A stretch of DNA of 64,000 bases from BA4 sp044376575. GTDB lineage: Bacteria; Bacteroidota; Bacteroidia; CAIKAF01. The position numbers and the translations under genes are program-made. The stretch is taken from the NCBI GenBank assembly GCA_044376575.1, contig JBILKR010000008.1, forward strand, positions 1 to 64,000, written 5' to 3'. Positions within the stretch are counted from its first letter, which is position 1; every line of letters begins with the position of its first letter. The notes beneath the pieces were generated by a model. That model saw only the letters and a list, made by a program, of their open reading frames with translations, made no database searches and was not told the DNA's origin. Positions 53,543 to 62,817 of the stretch are shown here, one piece after another.

Positions 53543-54043
53543 ATGATGAAGAAAGGACTGATATTTTTTGTTTTACTGATATTAATAAAATTAGGGAATG
53601 CTCAACAGTTAAAAGAGGCTCAGCGGCATTATGATAAAATGATGGGCTTGATTTCTTCAGCAATAGGCAATGATACCTTGTTGGTATATGCCATTGCAGA
53701 TATGAACTATCAGCGAGCAGACAGTATCAGAGGAATAATACTTGTACAAATACAAAAATCCAAAAATGAAGTTGATCAACTGGTGCTTTCAGAGAAAGAC
53801 TTTACTGAATTTAAAAATAGCACACGCGATTTAATCTTCTTTTATGGAGTAGTTTATCAAACCGATTATCATCGAATGATTGAAATTATTTCGCATTCTA
53901 CATTTGGTATATTACCAGATAAAGAACTACTCGAGTTCAATGAAATTCTGGCAGGAATTGATCGTCGTGAAAAAATTGTACTTCAGCAATTTGAAGAAAA
54001 CAGAAAGGCATTCATCGAAAAATATAAAATACAGATTCCGTAA
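53543..54043 (+). CDS. Small exported protein of unknown function
   Basis: A 166-residue protein. ATG 53543 (or the next codon, 53546) follows the fusion gene by 3 bases; an in-frame TTG at 53540 is less likely. A signal peptide (KKGLIFFVLLILIKLGNAQQ) is followed by an all-helical charged region (LKEAQRHYDKMMGLISSAIGNDTLLVYAIADMNYQRADSI...) and no Cys. I recognise no family. The PhoD-type lipoprotein gene starts 2 bases after its stop, so the three genes are probably co-transcribed. Confidence 0.65.
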   Translation: MMKKGLIFFVLLILIKLGNAQQLKEAQRHYDKMMGLISSAIGNDTLLVYAIADMNYQRADSIRGIILVQIQKSKNEVDQLVLSEKDFTEFKNSTRDLIFFYGVVYQTDYHRMIEIISHSTFGILPDKELLEFNEILAGIDRREKIVLQQFEENRKAFIEKYKIQIP

Positions 54044-54045
54044 TT

Positions 54046-55086
54046 ATGAAAAAATTTTATTTCATACTCTTCATTTCTTTTATTTTCTCCCTTACAGGAT
54101 GTGAGCATTTTAATACAGAGTTTTGTGAACGTCCCTTTCTGGAGACACCTCCGGCGTTGGTAACCAAGATTGCATTTGGTTCTTGCTCCAGAGAAAATAA
54201 AGTGCAGCCCATGTTATATACCATTGCGAACAAGAATCCCGATTTGTTTATCTATCTCGGTGATAATGTGTATTGCGATACTGAGAATATGGATGAGATG
54301 AGAAATGAATACAGTAAACTCAGTTGTAAAAATGAATTTCAGCAATTGATAGCTTCTACATATACACTTGCAACCTGGGATGATCATGATTACGGAGAAA
54401 ACAATTCAGGCAATTGGTATCCAATGAAAGAATCTTCCAAAGAAATCTTTTTGGAGTTCTGGAACGAGCCTGATACAAGCACAAGAAGAGATCATCCGGG
54501 AATATATCATTCCGTTTATTTTGGTGATGCACAACATCGGGTTCAGGTAATTTTATTGGATTGTCGCACATTTAGAACAGCACAGGTAGAAGTGAATGAT
54601 GATTACGTTCCTGATTATTCACCGAATGCTACCATGTTGGGAGCCGCGCAGTGGATATGGTTAGAACAGGAATTACAAAAGCCTGCAGAATTGAGAATAA
54701 TTTGTTCGAGTACACAATTTGGAGCAGAACATAATGGCATGGAGACTTGGGCCAACTATCCGCTCGATCAGGAAAAAATGTTCAACCTGATTCAGACTAC
54801 CCAAGCCAATCGTGTATTGTTTATTAGTGGAGATACGCACTATGGAGATTTGTCTAAAGTTCAGAAGCCGGGATTGTATCCTGTTTATGATTGTACCTCG
54901 AGCGGTCTAACAGAAGCCGAAGGTCCGGCAGATAATATCTATCGCATCATTACAGGAGTAGATAAAATCAATGCAGGGCTTATTACTATTGATTGGGCGG
55001 CACAATCGTTGGCTATTCAGTTGCTCGGATTAAATGGCAATCCATTTTTTACGCATACTGTTCCGTTTACAGAAATACAGTTTTAA
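54046..55086 (+). CDS. PhoD-type metallophosphoesterase lipoprotein (catalytic site intact)
   Basis: A 346-residue exported phosphodiesterase/alkaline phosphatase D candidate. A lipoprotein signal has lipobox LTGC (Cys-19). The PhoD pattern is intact: FGSCS (Cys-47), LGDNVY (Asp-73), WDDHDYGENNSG (Asp-112/113, His-114, Asp-115), LLDCRTFR, GAAQWIWLEQEL and SGDTHYGD. The Cys is the expected iron ligand of PhoD. It is the intact counterpart of the metal-site-dead protein at 43580-44605. Confidence 0.88.
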   Translation: MKKFYFILFISFIFSLTGCEHFNTEFCERPFLETPPALVTKIAFGSCSRENKVQPMLYTIANKNPDLFIYLGDNVYCDTENMDEMRNEYSKLSCKNEFQQLIASTYTLATWDDHDYGENNSGNWYPMKESSKEIFLEFWNEPDTSTRRDHPGIYHSVYFGDAQHRVQVILLDCRTFRTAQVEVNDDYVPDYSPNATMLGAAQWIWLEQELQKPAELRIICSSTQFGAEHNGMETWANYPLDQEKMFNLIQTTQANRVLFISGDTHYGDLSKVQKPGLYPVYDCTSSGLTEAEGPADNIYRIITGVDKINAGLITIDWAAQSLAIQLLGLNGNPFFTHTVPFTEIQF

Positions 55087-55259
55087 TCTTTAAATTGATT
55101 CATCATAAGAGTTAAGCGAAGTGTGTGAATTAGTAAGTTAAGATCGCATCTTAATATTTTTTTTCTTGTTCTAATGTCTTAACACAAAAGAACACTCTCG
55201 TAAATGTTGCAAATGATAACTAACTCTGTTATCCGGCGTCTGAGGCTCTCGAAGACCCG
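55087..55259. other. Intergenic region with a compact GC-rich hairpin
   Basis: No coding frame seen. A small hairpin lies at 55238-55256 (stem GTCTGAG paired with CTC-GA-AGAC, loop GCT) in otherwise AT-rich DNA. It may be a dispersed repeat; no second copy was seen in this window. Confidence 0.3.
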
Positions 55260-55299
55260 AAAAAAAAGGGATAGAAAGAATGAACTTCCTATCCCTTTT
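55260..55299 (-). terminator. Intrinsic terminator of the VCBS/ASPIC protein gene
   Basis: A 10-bp stem (55265-55274 with 55289-55298), a 14-base loop with partial internal pairing and an A-run on the plus strand that gives the minus-strand U-tract. Confidence 0.85.
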
Positions 55300-55315
55300 A
55301 ATATTTGCTTATGAA

Positions 55316-58273
55316 TTATTTTACCACTACCAGTGAACGATGGGCTGTGCCATCTACCCTTAGCGTCGTTTGATAGATGCCCGCAGGCCATCCCATAGTG
55401 GATATTTCTATAATGTTTTTTCCTGATGTAAATGTTGTATTTTTTTGATACACGATTCGTCCAGTCATTTCTGCAACTTCAATATATGCAATAGAGTTAT
55501 TATTTGCATCGAATGCAATATTGAAGAATTCATTACTTGGATTTGGATATATCAGCAACGCATTATTTTCGCTTGCTTCATTTATTCCGCTGATATCAAT
55601 TACTGTTACGGTAATGGGCGTTAGTGCACTGTAACAAATCTCCGGCAATTCTTCTACTACCCAGTTGTAGAAATAATAATAAGCACCTGATGTTGGATTG
55701 GTTCCGTTATTTCCTGAAGTTATGGAAACAAATCCTGGCGCACTGTATGGATATGTGGCACCATTTTGATTTCTTTTCAGGTAAGGAGAATTTGCTCCGA
55801 ACTCAATATTATTTTGTGCTGTGTTGGTTCCCAACTGATAATTTGTTCCAGGTGTTAATGCGAAGTTCAAAACTATTGTTGATGTTCCGGCATTAATATA
55901 AATAGTATCACTTTGTAATACCATGCCTGTATTATCGCGCAGCTCTATAATGCGAGTGCCTGCAGAGTCGGTAGAAACATCTACAGCGTTTAGCTGACAA
56001 GCAGCAAGCACATCAAACATTAAATAGCCATTGAGCGTTCCTGTGGAGTATGTTGCATTGGCAATGTTCGGACACAACACAGTGTCAAGTCCTCCACCAT
56101 GTGGATTTTCTGCCTGTGCATAAAAAGTAGTTGTTGTAGTTAAATATCCGGTAGGATAATCATTTCCTGTACCCAAAAAATTTCCACCTACTGCTGCATC
56201 GAACCAACTTACACTGTTTCCTGTTGCAGATACAATGGTATCTCCAAATCCAATCAATGTAATGTCATTACCTGCTGGTGCGGGATTCGGAAGGGTCGTT
56301 ACTGCAATGGTATCAGAGTTCCACCACTGACAAAGGCCCTGTACGCTTACAAAATATGTGCCTGCCTGTGATGCAATAATACTTGAAGTAGTATCTGATG
56401 TATTCCAGAGATATTGATTTCCTCCGGTTGCTTCTAAGGTTACGCTTTCGCCGTCACAAAATTCAGTAACTCCCAATGCATTAATGGAAGGGAATTCTTC
56501 CGGATTCACATCTACTAGAACGGCAGGTGATGAAGCTACACATGCCTGTCCATTATCGATCTGAACGTTGTATGAACCTTCTGTGGTAACATTGATTGAT
56601 TGTGTAGTTTCACCGGTTGACCATAAGTATGTAAAGTTATTTCCGCTTGGTGCAGAAATGGTAACATTGTCACCATCGCACATTTCAACTACTCCGCTGG
56701 GTGTTGTTGTAATGTTGGTTAATACCGGTTCGTTTTCAACGACACAAATAAACTGATTCGGGTTTAAGTTATAGAGTTTTGTTGTGTTTCCTGAAGGGAA
56801 TGTAATATATGCAGAGTCGATGACTGCAGCTTGACCCAATCCAAAATGTAAATGGAATGAATTGGTAGTACCATAACTTTCGCCGGCACGCACTTCTCTT
56901 ACCTGCGTTCCCCACGTACCATAAATGTATGCCTTTGCTCCAATTGCATTTTTATTTGCCGTTGCTCCGGTTAACACGAATGTGACGAATTTATTGTTGT
57001 TGTTTGTTGAGTTCATCCATAACACATCATCCGTTGTTCCGGAAGGAGAATTGTATGTAGAACCGTAACTTGTATATAAATCTATTTTTCCGTCATGGTT
57101 TAAATCGCCGGCAGCATAAGAAAGAAAGCTTCCGGTAAAACCCAATGTAGCATTTGTTACCTGAGTAAATGTAGTGTCTCCATTGTTGCGGTAAAGTCTC
57201 TGTTGCGCATTACCTGTAATCAGCATATCAACATATCCATCGTTGTCAAAATCTTCAAAAAAAGATTGCTGAGGCTGACTTCCACCAAATGCAAGGGTTC
57301 CATATACTCCACTAAAAACACCGGCTCCCTGATTAATATAATAACCAGAAGTTGTATTGTGCTTGGTCATGAATGCATCAAAATCGCCGTCGTTATCAAT
57401 ATCTCCAAAGCTGGTGGTCCAGTCCTGATCATTGCTGGCTAGTGTTCCTATTTCTGATGACTGGTTGATGCCTGTATAAGTTCCGTTTCCGTTATTCCTG
57501 AATAATACATTGGTTCTTCTCAAATCACCGGCACTTGCTCCTTGCCTGCAATGTGAAATGTATAAATCAACATCGCCATCCTGATCGTAATCACAAAATA
57601 CATTGCTGTAATTTCCCGATTCATCATATTGATCATTCGGTGAAGAGCCTGAAAGTGCCGGACCAGGACCAACACCCGGCGTTAAATTAAAATTGATCAG
57701 GCTGTTGGCTTGTTCAGATGGAAAATTCCCCGTGCCATCATTGATCCACAGACGACTTTCATCCACGTCATTACACATAAAAATATCTAACCATCCATCA
57801 TTATTCACATCACAAAAACTCCCATTTTGGCTGAAAATATTTCCATTCGGCAGATTAATTACAGAGCCCAACATTCCTGTTCCGGTATTGTTAAGCAAAA
57901 TGAGTTTTGCCTGACTTCCGCCATTAAATAATATATCTTTATAACCATTGTGATCTACATCCCCAGCTGACATTCCCCAACAATTCGTTGTTCCGAAGTC
58001 ACCAATGTACTGATAGTTGAAAGTACCCCCCGGTTGTTGATATTCAATTCGTACATAGCGGTTGTTGTCCATTTTAACAATATCGTCTAATCCGTTGTGG
58101 TCAACATCAACGATACAAACGGCATTCCCGCTGCGGTTGTTGGCGTTACTGCCTGCTACACCGGCATCTGAATGTAATAATGAACTTGAATTTGTAAATG
58201 AAATTTGTGCAAAACCATCAATGCTAAATCCCAGAGTTAAAGACATTGATAAGAGAGGTAACCATTTTTTCAT
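55316..58273 (-). CDS. T9SS-secreted VCBS/FG-GAP and ASPIC/UnbV-like repeat protein
   Basis: A 985-residue surface protein. A signal peptide (1-22, ending GFAQ) is followed by FG-GAP/VCBS repeats with Ca2+-type Asp loops (VDVDHNGLDD, GDVDHNGYKD, CDVNNDGWLD, CDYDQDGDVD, GDIDNDGDFD, EDFDNDGYVD, GDLNHDGKID), a beta-propeller pattern. Next comes an ASPIC/UnbV-like segment (VRAGESYGTTNSFHLHFGLG), two Ig-like units with ATGGNQYLWNTSDTTSS-type text, and a T9SS sorting domain (LLIYPNPSNEFFNI... to HRSLVVVK). The function is likely adhesion or binding. It follows the cytochrome gene on the same strand (64-base gap). Confidence 0.85.
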   Translation of the reverse strand: MKKWLPLLSMSLTLGFSIDGFAQISFTNSSSLLHSDAGVAGSNANNRSGNAVCIVDVDHNGLDDIVKMDNNRYVRIEYQQPGGTFNYQYIGDFGTTNCWGMSAGDVDHNGYKDILFNGGSQAKLILLNNTGTGMLGSVINLPNGNIFSQNGSFCDVNNDGWLDIFMCNDVDESRLWINDGTGNFPSEQANSLINFNLTPGVGPGPALSGSSPNDQYDESGNYSNVFCDYDQDGDVDLYISHCRQGASAGDLRRTNVLFRNNGNGTYTGINQSSEIGTLASNDQDWTTSFGDIDNDGDFDAFMTKHNTTSGYYINQGAGVFSGVYGTLAFGGSQPQQSFFEDFDNDGYVDMLITGNAQQRLYRNNGDTTFTQVTNATLGFTGSFLSYAAGDLNHDGKIDLYTSYGSTYNSPSGTTDDVLWMNSTNNNNKFVTFVLTGATANKNAIGAKAYIYGTWGTQVREVRAGESYGTTNSFHLHFGLGQAAVIDSAYITFPSGNTTKLYNLNPNQFICVVENEPVLTNITTTPSGVVEMCDGDNVTISAPSGNNFTYLWSTGETTQSINVTTEGSYNVQIDNGQACVASSPAVLVDVNPEEFPSINALGVTEFCDGESVTLEATGGNQYLWNTSDTTSSIIASQAGTYFVSVQGLCQWWNSDTIAVTTLPNPAPAGNDITLIGFGDTIVSATGNSVSWFDAAVGGNFLGTGNDYPTGYLTTTTTFYAQAENPHGGGLDTVLCPNIANATYSTGTLNGYLMFDVLAACQLNAVDVSTDSAGTRIIELRDNTGMVLQSDTIYINAGTSTIVLNFALTPGTNYQLGTNTAQNNIEFGANSPYLKRNQNGATYPYSAPGFVSITSGNNGTNPTSGAYYYFYNWVVEELPEICYSALTPITVTVIDISGINEASENNALLIYPNPSNEFFNIAFDANNNSIAYIEVAEMTGRIVYQKNTTFTSGKNIIEISTMGWPAGIYQTTLRVDGTAHRSLVVVK

Positions 58274-58337
58274 AATAGAAATTTATGTTATAGTAAATGT
58301 AATGATTGTAAATGACTTAATTAAATGATTTGACGAT

Positions 58338-60314
58338 TTATTGACGAATAACCTTCTTGGTTTGTCTGTGATTTTTCGATCTGATTTCTAAAATATATGT
58401 AGCTTTCTGTTGAGGCAATTGAAGTTGAAGTAAATGCTGTTGATCATAGTTATCATAGCTACCCAGTAAACGTCCGCGTAAATCATATAGATATACTTTA
58501 TCAATGAGTTGATCTCCCCAGCTTACAGAAATGTTTCCGTCAGCCGTTGGATCGGGATATACTTTCAACTCCGGTAAGTTTGTTTCTTCTTTCCCTAACA
58601 CAAGTTGCGTTAAAGAATCTTCAATAACAAGCACAGGTGTTTTATCTGCAGCATTGTACATGTTTTTAAACTGATCAATTTCTGCTGAACTATGAGAAAA
58701 CATCTCTGTCAGATATCCAGGCGGCACTGCCTGATAATATACTTTTGCAAATACTGCGAAAGGCTGACTGTATCCGTTTAGAGGAACACGATACTGTGTA
58801 ATATCTGTGCCACTGCCTTCATTCCCATTGGGGAATAAATTAAAATCATCGTCGGGAGTGCCTAAAATAATGCGTGTTGTATCATAAACAGTAGATGTGG
58901 TCGTAAATCCTTGCGGTGTAAGTCGGTTATCTTTTAGCATTGTATCCGCACGCATTAGTACCGTTGTTTTATCTCCGTTAACATCACCCATTACCATTTC
59001 GTAAATCTGAGATCTGTTATCATCTGCAATCACATCATGGTGAGGCTCAAATGATGGGTTGATATGTTGTACTTCAAAATCCTGATCAAAAAGACCGGAT
59101 GCAAACAATGTGTCATTCCCTTGTCCAATTAATAAAAATTGAAGCACAGCTCTTCTGCTTGGATATCCCGATGGGAATTTATGTCCTGCTTTATTGGTCA
59201 GCTTCACTGAAAAATATGCAGTGTCGGATTCTACTACATCCATGAGCAAATCAATTTCCAAAGTTTGTTGTTGTAATGTTTTTATCGTGACGGCAATGGA
59301 AGAATCAAAGTTGGCATCAGGAACATCTACATTTAATGCTACTTTATTTTCTTTCATCAACTTTAGCATAAAAGCATTGCTTCCCTGGAAGGTATGGAGA
59401 TTAAATGGACTGCGATAATCGATGCCAAAAAACTGATTGGCAATCTGAACAGAATCTTCAATCTTTGGCATGTGACATCGCTGACAGGATATCTCATCCT
59501 GAAAGTAATTTGAATTTACCCATTCGTGATATGTTGCCTGTTCAACAAATGATTTTCCTGTAGGTACACCACTTAAATCAACAGACTCGGTAATGAGCGT
59601 ATGGCAAGGAGAACAGAACTTTCCCTGACTTACATGGTTGCTATGAACAGGAGTATATCCGGTATATAATTGCATCGGCCCGGTTAACGGATCGAGGAAA
59701 GGGCCATATATCTGAAACAAAGTATCATAAGGAATATGCCCTGAAAAACTACTTCCAAGTCCATCTGTACCAATAGTGTGACAAGCCACACAGGCTACGC
59801 CATCAAGTCCCAGCGAATCATTGTATAAGTCGTTTAATGTATAATGAGAAGCCCCGTTGAAGATGGCATTGTAATGCCCCATTGGTGCATGACACGAAGT
59901 ACACTTGTTTTGAATCTCCATTGAAATGCCCGGATTAACGAGAATCTCATGGCTTACCTTTGCTCTCCAAAATGGATCTTTGGCGGAAAGTGCCATCATG
60001 GTTGATTTCCAGTCGTCCACCAGATTAACATCATTCCCATTCGCATCAATATTATATTGCTGAAGGGAGTCGTAACCATGACATCCGGTACAATTATATG
60101 AATGAATAAAATATTCTCCTTGATCAAGGATTGATCCCCTGTCGCCCAGAATTTTTTTAAGTGATTGAATTTCTTTTGGAGTATGAAATTCCAGCGGACG
60201 AGTTTTTTCAATAGCAGAAATGACAAACCAATCCTTTCCCATTGAATTGATAATCACGTATGAAACAAAAATAAATGCAACTACTAAAAGGGATACCTTT
60301 TTTGCATCTTTCAT
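58338..60314 (-). CDS. Multihaem c-type cytochrome (five CxxCH) with T9SS C-terminal domain
   Basis: A 658-residue exported protein. The N-terminal hydrophobic segment (VSLLVVAFIFVSYVIINSM, 7-25) may be an uncleaved anchor. Five CxxCH haem motifs follow: CTGCH (75), CTSCH (138), CVACH (175), CSPCH (234) and CQRCH (277). Additional His residues nearby could be axial ligands. The later part (about 330-560) is beta-rich, and the last ~75 residues (LKVYPDPTADGNISVSW... to TKKVIRQ) read as a T9SS sorting domain. Multihaem proteins of this kind carry electrons across or outside the envelope. The VCBS gene lies downstream on the same strand. Confidence 0.82.
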   Translation of the reverse strand: MKDAKKVSLLVVAFIFVSYVIINSMGKDWFVISAIEKTRPLEFHTPKEIQSLKKILGDRGSILDQGEYFIHSYNCTGCHGYDSLQQYNIDANGNDVNLVDDWKSTMMALSAKDPFWRAKVSHEILVNPGISMEIQNKCTSCHAPMGHYNAIFNGASHYTLNDLYNDSLGLDGVACVACHTIGTDGLGSSFSGHIPYDTLFQIYGPFLDPLTGPMQLYTGYTPVHSNHVSQGKFCSPCHTLITESVDLSGVPTGKSFVEQATYHEWVNSNYFQDEISCQRCHMPKIEDSVQIANQFFGIDYRSPFNLHTFQGSNAFMLKLMKENKVALNVDVPDANFDSSIAVTIKTLQQQTLEIDLLMDVVESDTAYFSVKLTNKAGHKFPSGYPSRRAVLQFLLIGQGNDTLFASGLFDQDFEVQHINPSFEPHHDVIADDNRSQIYEMVMGDVNGDKTTVLMRADTMLKDNRLTPQGFTTTSTVYDTTRIILGTPDDDFNLFPNGNEGSGTDITQYRVPLNGYSQPFAVFAKVYYQAVPPGYLTEMFSHSSAEIDQFKNMYNAADKTPVLVIEDSLTQLVLGKEETNLPELKVYPDPTADGNISVSWGDQLIDKVYLYDLRGRLLGSYDNYDQQHLLQLQLPQQKATYILEIRSKNHRQTKKVIRQ

Positions 60315-60370
60315 AACCTAATTTTTCCTGTTGTAAAATTGCTCATTTCTTCGGATAAATACAAAATAAC

Positions 60371-61393
60371 TTAAGCCTGATTGGGATTTTTATCATTTAA
60401 AAAAAGTCGAGCCGTATTTGAAATGGTTTGTTCTAACGGGGTGTATTGAAATCCGGTTTTTTGAATGAACAAGGCATTGTCGTAATAGCACTGAAGATGA
60501 GCAGAGCGTGCGGTTTCTTTCGATATGAGTGGCTCTTTGCCCGTAAATACAGCCCTAAGTTTTTCAAAAAGATATGCAATTTGAGTTAAAAAAGGAGTGG
60601 CTTTAATTGTTGCTTCTTTTTTATTCAGGCCGTGTGCAATCAAAGAAAACACATCCCTAAAAGGCCGGTTATCAGCATTAATAATAAAACGTTCGCCACG
60701 TAATCCATTCTCCATGCAAACAATCATCGCCTTTGCTACATCATTCACATCTACCCATCCGGTAACGCCGTCTGTATAAAACCGAAATCCATTCCAAACA
60801 TTGGCAAACATTTTTCCAGTCCCCTCGTCCCAGTTACAATAGCCTAAGATTACGGAAGGATTAATAATTACGGCATTCAGTCCCTCTTCAATTCCTCTCC
60901 ACACTTCGCGTTCGGCATTGTATTTGGTAATGCCATACCACGAATTGTTTTTGTCATTTTTCCAGAATCGATCTTCACTAATCACCTCATCCAGTCGAGA
61001 CCTCCCGATGGCTGCAATGCTACTCACATGACAGAAACGAATGTCTTTAACTTCTAGGCAAAGATTAACCAATTGAGCTGTTGCATTTGCATTGTTCAAC
61101 ATGATAGCTTCTTTGTTTCTTGGATCAAATGAAACTTCTCCGGCACAATGATACACTTGCTTAACATTTACCAATGCCTGTTCCATTTCAAAAATATTCA
61201 GTAAATCAGCTTGTATCCATTCAATTTTATTCCATTGCTCTTCGAAGTTTTTCGCATACAATTGAAAAACTTTTTTTACAAAATGAAACGATGAAGATGC
61301 ACGGTGAATGGCCCTGATCTGAGTTTCTTTTTCGCTAAGTAAAACTAATAAATGTGCGCCTAAAAATCCGGTTCCTCCTGTTACAAGTATCAA
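60371..61393 (-). CDS. NAD-dependent epimerase/dehydratase-type SDR
   Basis: A 340-residue extended SDR. The start is TTG 61393, as no closer ATG gives the Rossmann motif VTGGTGFLGAH (residues 4-14). It has the strand VYHCAGE, the pattern CHVSSIAA, and the catalytic YGITK (Y-x-x-x-K) in NNSWYGITKYNAE (about 150-160). The C-terminal part reads FIINADNRPFRDVFSLIA, as in 3-beta-HSD/DFR-like members. The substrate is not evident. It lies 56 bases upstream of the cytochrome gene on the same strand and is divergent from tyrS. Confidence 0.82.
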   Translation of the reverse strand: MILVTGGTGFLGAHLLVLLSEKETQIRAIHRASSSFHFVKKVFQLYAKNFEEQWNKIEWIQADLLNIFEMEQALVNVKQVYHCAGEVSFDPRNKEAIMLNNANATAQLVNLCLEVKDIRFCHVSSIAAIGRSRLDEVISEDRFWKNDKNNSWYGITKYNAEREVWRGIEEGLNAVIINPSVILGYCNWDEGTGKMFANVWNGFRFYTDGVTGWVDVNDVAKAMIVCMENGLRGERFIINADNRPFRDVFSLIAHGLNKKEATIKATPFLTQIAYLFEKLRAVFTGKEPLISKETARSAHLQCYYDNALFIQKTGFQYTPLEQTISNTARLFLNDKNPNQA

Positions 61394-61499
61394 TGTTGTA
61401 AGATTATTTACAAATGAACAATTTTTAATTGATATATGTTCCGAAGTATTAATCTTAAATGCACTTCATTCAATTATATTCATGTTTTATTTGAATGTT

Positions 61500-61507
61500 T
61501 ACCTTTG
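61500..61507 (+). promoter_or_regulatory. -7 promoter element (TACCTTTG) of tyrS
   Basis: Exact TAnnTTTG match 20 bases before ATG 61528, which excludes the in-frame ATG at 61495 (it lies upstream of the start of transcription). Confidence 0.55.
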
Positions 61508-61527
61508 TAAAAAAGAAGTTTAAAGTT

Positions 61528-62814
61528 ATGGCGTCACCGGCTTACGATTTGATTGAAGAATTATCATGGAGGGGAATGGTGCAAGACATTATGCCCGGAA
61601 CACAGGAACATTTGCTTAAAGAATCGGTTTCCGGTTACATCGGTTTTGATCCCACGGCTGATTCTTTGCACATTGGACATCTCGTGCAGGTGATGCTGCT
61701 GGTTCATCTTCAGCGGGCCGGGCACAGACCCATTGCATTGGTTGGAGGCGCTACCGGAATGGTGGGTGATCCGTCAGGTAAAAGTGAAGAGCGCAATTTA
61801 TTAAATATGCAAACGCTTCAGCATAACGTTGATTGCGTGAAAAAACAACTTGAAAAATTTCTTGATTTTAATGAAAGTCCTCATTCTGCCCTAATGGCCA
61901 ATAATTTTGACTGGTTCGGTGAAATGAATTTCATCTCTTTTATTCGTGATGTGGGCAAGCACATAACAGTAAATTATATGCTATCAAAAGACTCTGTTAA
62001 AAAAAGAATGGAGACCGGAATTTCATTTACTGAATTTAGTTATCAGCTATTGCAGGGCTATGATTTTTACTGGTTATACCAACATAAAAATTGCAAATTA
62101 CAGATGGGAGGCGCTGACCAGTGGGGAAATATGACCACCGGTACCGAGCTGATCAGAAGATTGTGCGGAGGAGAAGGTTTTGCATTTACTACGCCTTTAA
62201 TTACAAAGGCTGATGGGTCAAAGTTTGGTAAAACAGAGAAAGGAAACGTATGGCTTGATCCATCAAAAACGTCGGCCTATGAGTTTTATCAGTTCTGGAT
62301 GAATGTTGCAGATGAAGATGCCATACGATATATAAAGATATTTACGTTGCTTGGGAAAAGTGAAGTTGAACAACTTATACAAGAACATCAGCAAGCGCCA
62401 CATGTAAGGGTCCTTCAAAAAAAACTCGCTGAAGAAATCACCGTATTGGTTCATTCAAGAGAGGCATTGAATAAAGCAATTACCGTCTCTGAATTGCTTT
62501 TCGGCAAAGGAACAAATGAACAGTTACAACAAATGTCTGAACAGGATATTATGGATGCGTTTAAAGGAGTGCCTTCTCATCAGTTGGATTTAGCAATACT
62601 AAACGAATGTCCGATAACAGATTTACTATCTGTGCATACAAATATTTTTCCTTCAAAGGGTGAAGCGCGAAGGATGTTACAGGGAAATGGTATTGGTATC
62701 AATAAAATGAAAGTTCAGGAGAATACTATCATAAATACTACTCAATTATTAAATGGAAAGTTCTTACTTGTGCAAAAAGGTAAGAAGGAGTATCATTTAG
62801 TAATTGCTAAGTAG
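61528..62814 (+). CDS. tyrS: Tyrosyl-tRNA synthetase
   Basis: A 428-residue class I synthetase charging tRNA-Tyr. ATG 61528 is chosen because a -7 element overlaps the region before it. The HIGH motif is DSLHIGHLVQV (about 43-53), the tyrosine pocket GYDFYWLYQHKNCKLQMGGADQWGN, and the KMSKS-like motif KADGSKFGKTEKG. The C-terminal S4 RNA-binding domain ends with EARRMLQGNGIGINKMKV...FLLVQKGKKEYHLVIAK. Its length agrees with the family (about 425). The DUF155 gene begins 3 bases after its stop. Confidence 0.96.
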   Translation: MASPAYDLIEELSWRGMVQDIMPGTQEHLLKESVSGYIGFDPTADSLHIGHLVQVMLLVHLQRAGHRPIALVGGATGMVGDPSGKSEERNLLNMQTLQHNVDCVKKQLEKFLDFNESPHSALMANNFDWFGEMNFISFIRDVGKHITVNYMLSKDSVKKRMETGISFTEFSYQLLQGYDFYWLYQHKNCKLQMGGADQWGNMTTGTELIRRLCGGEGFAFTTPLITKADGSKFGKTEKGNVWLDPSKTSAYEFYQFWMNVADEDAIRYIKIFTLLGKSEVEQLIQEHQQAPHVRVLQKKLAEEITVLVHSREALNKAITVSELLFGKGTNEQLQQMSEQDIMDAFKGVPSHQLDLAILNECPITDLLSVHTNIFPSKGEARRMLQGNGIGINKMKVQENTIINTTQLLNGKFLLVQKGKKEYHLVIAK

Positions 62815-62817
62815 TTA

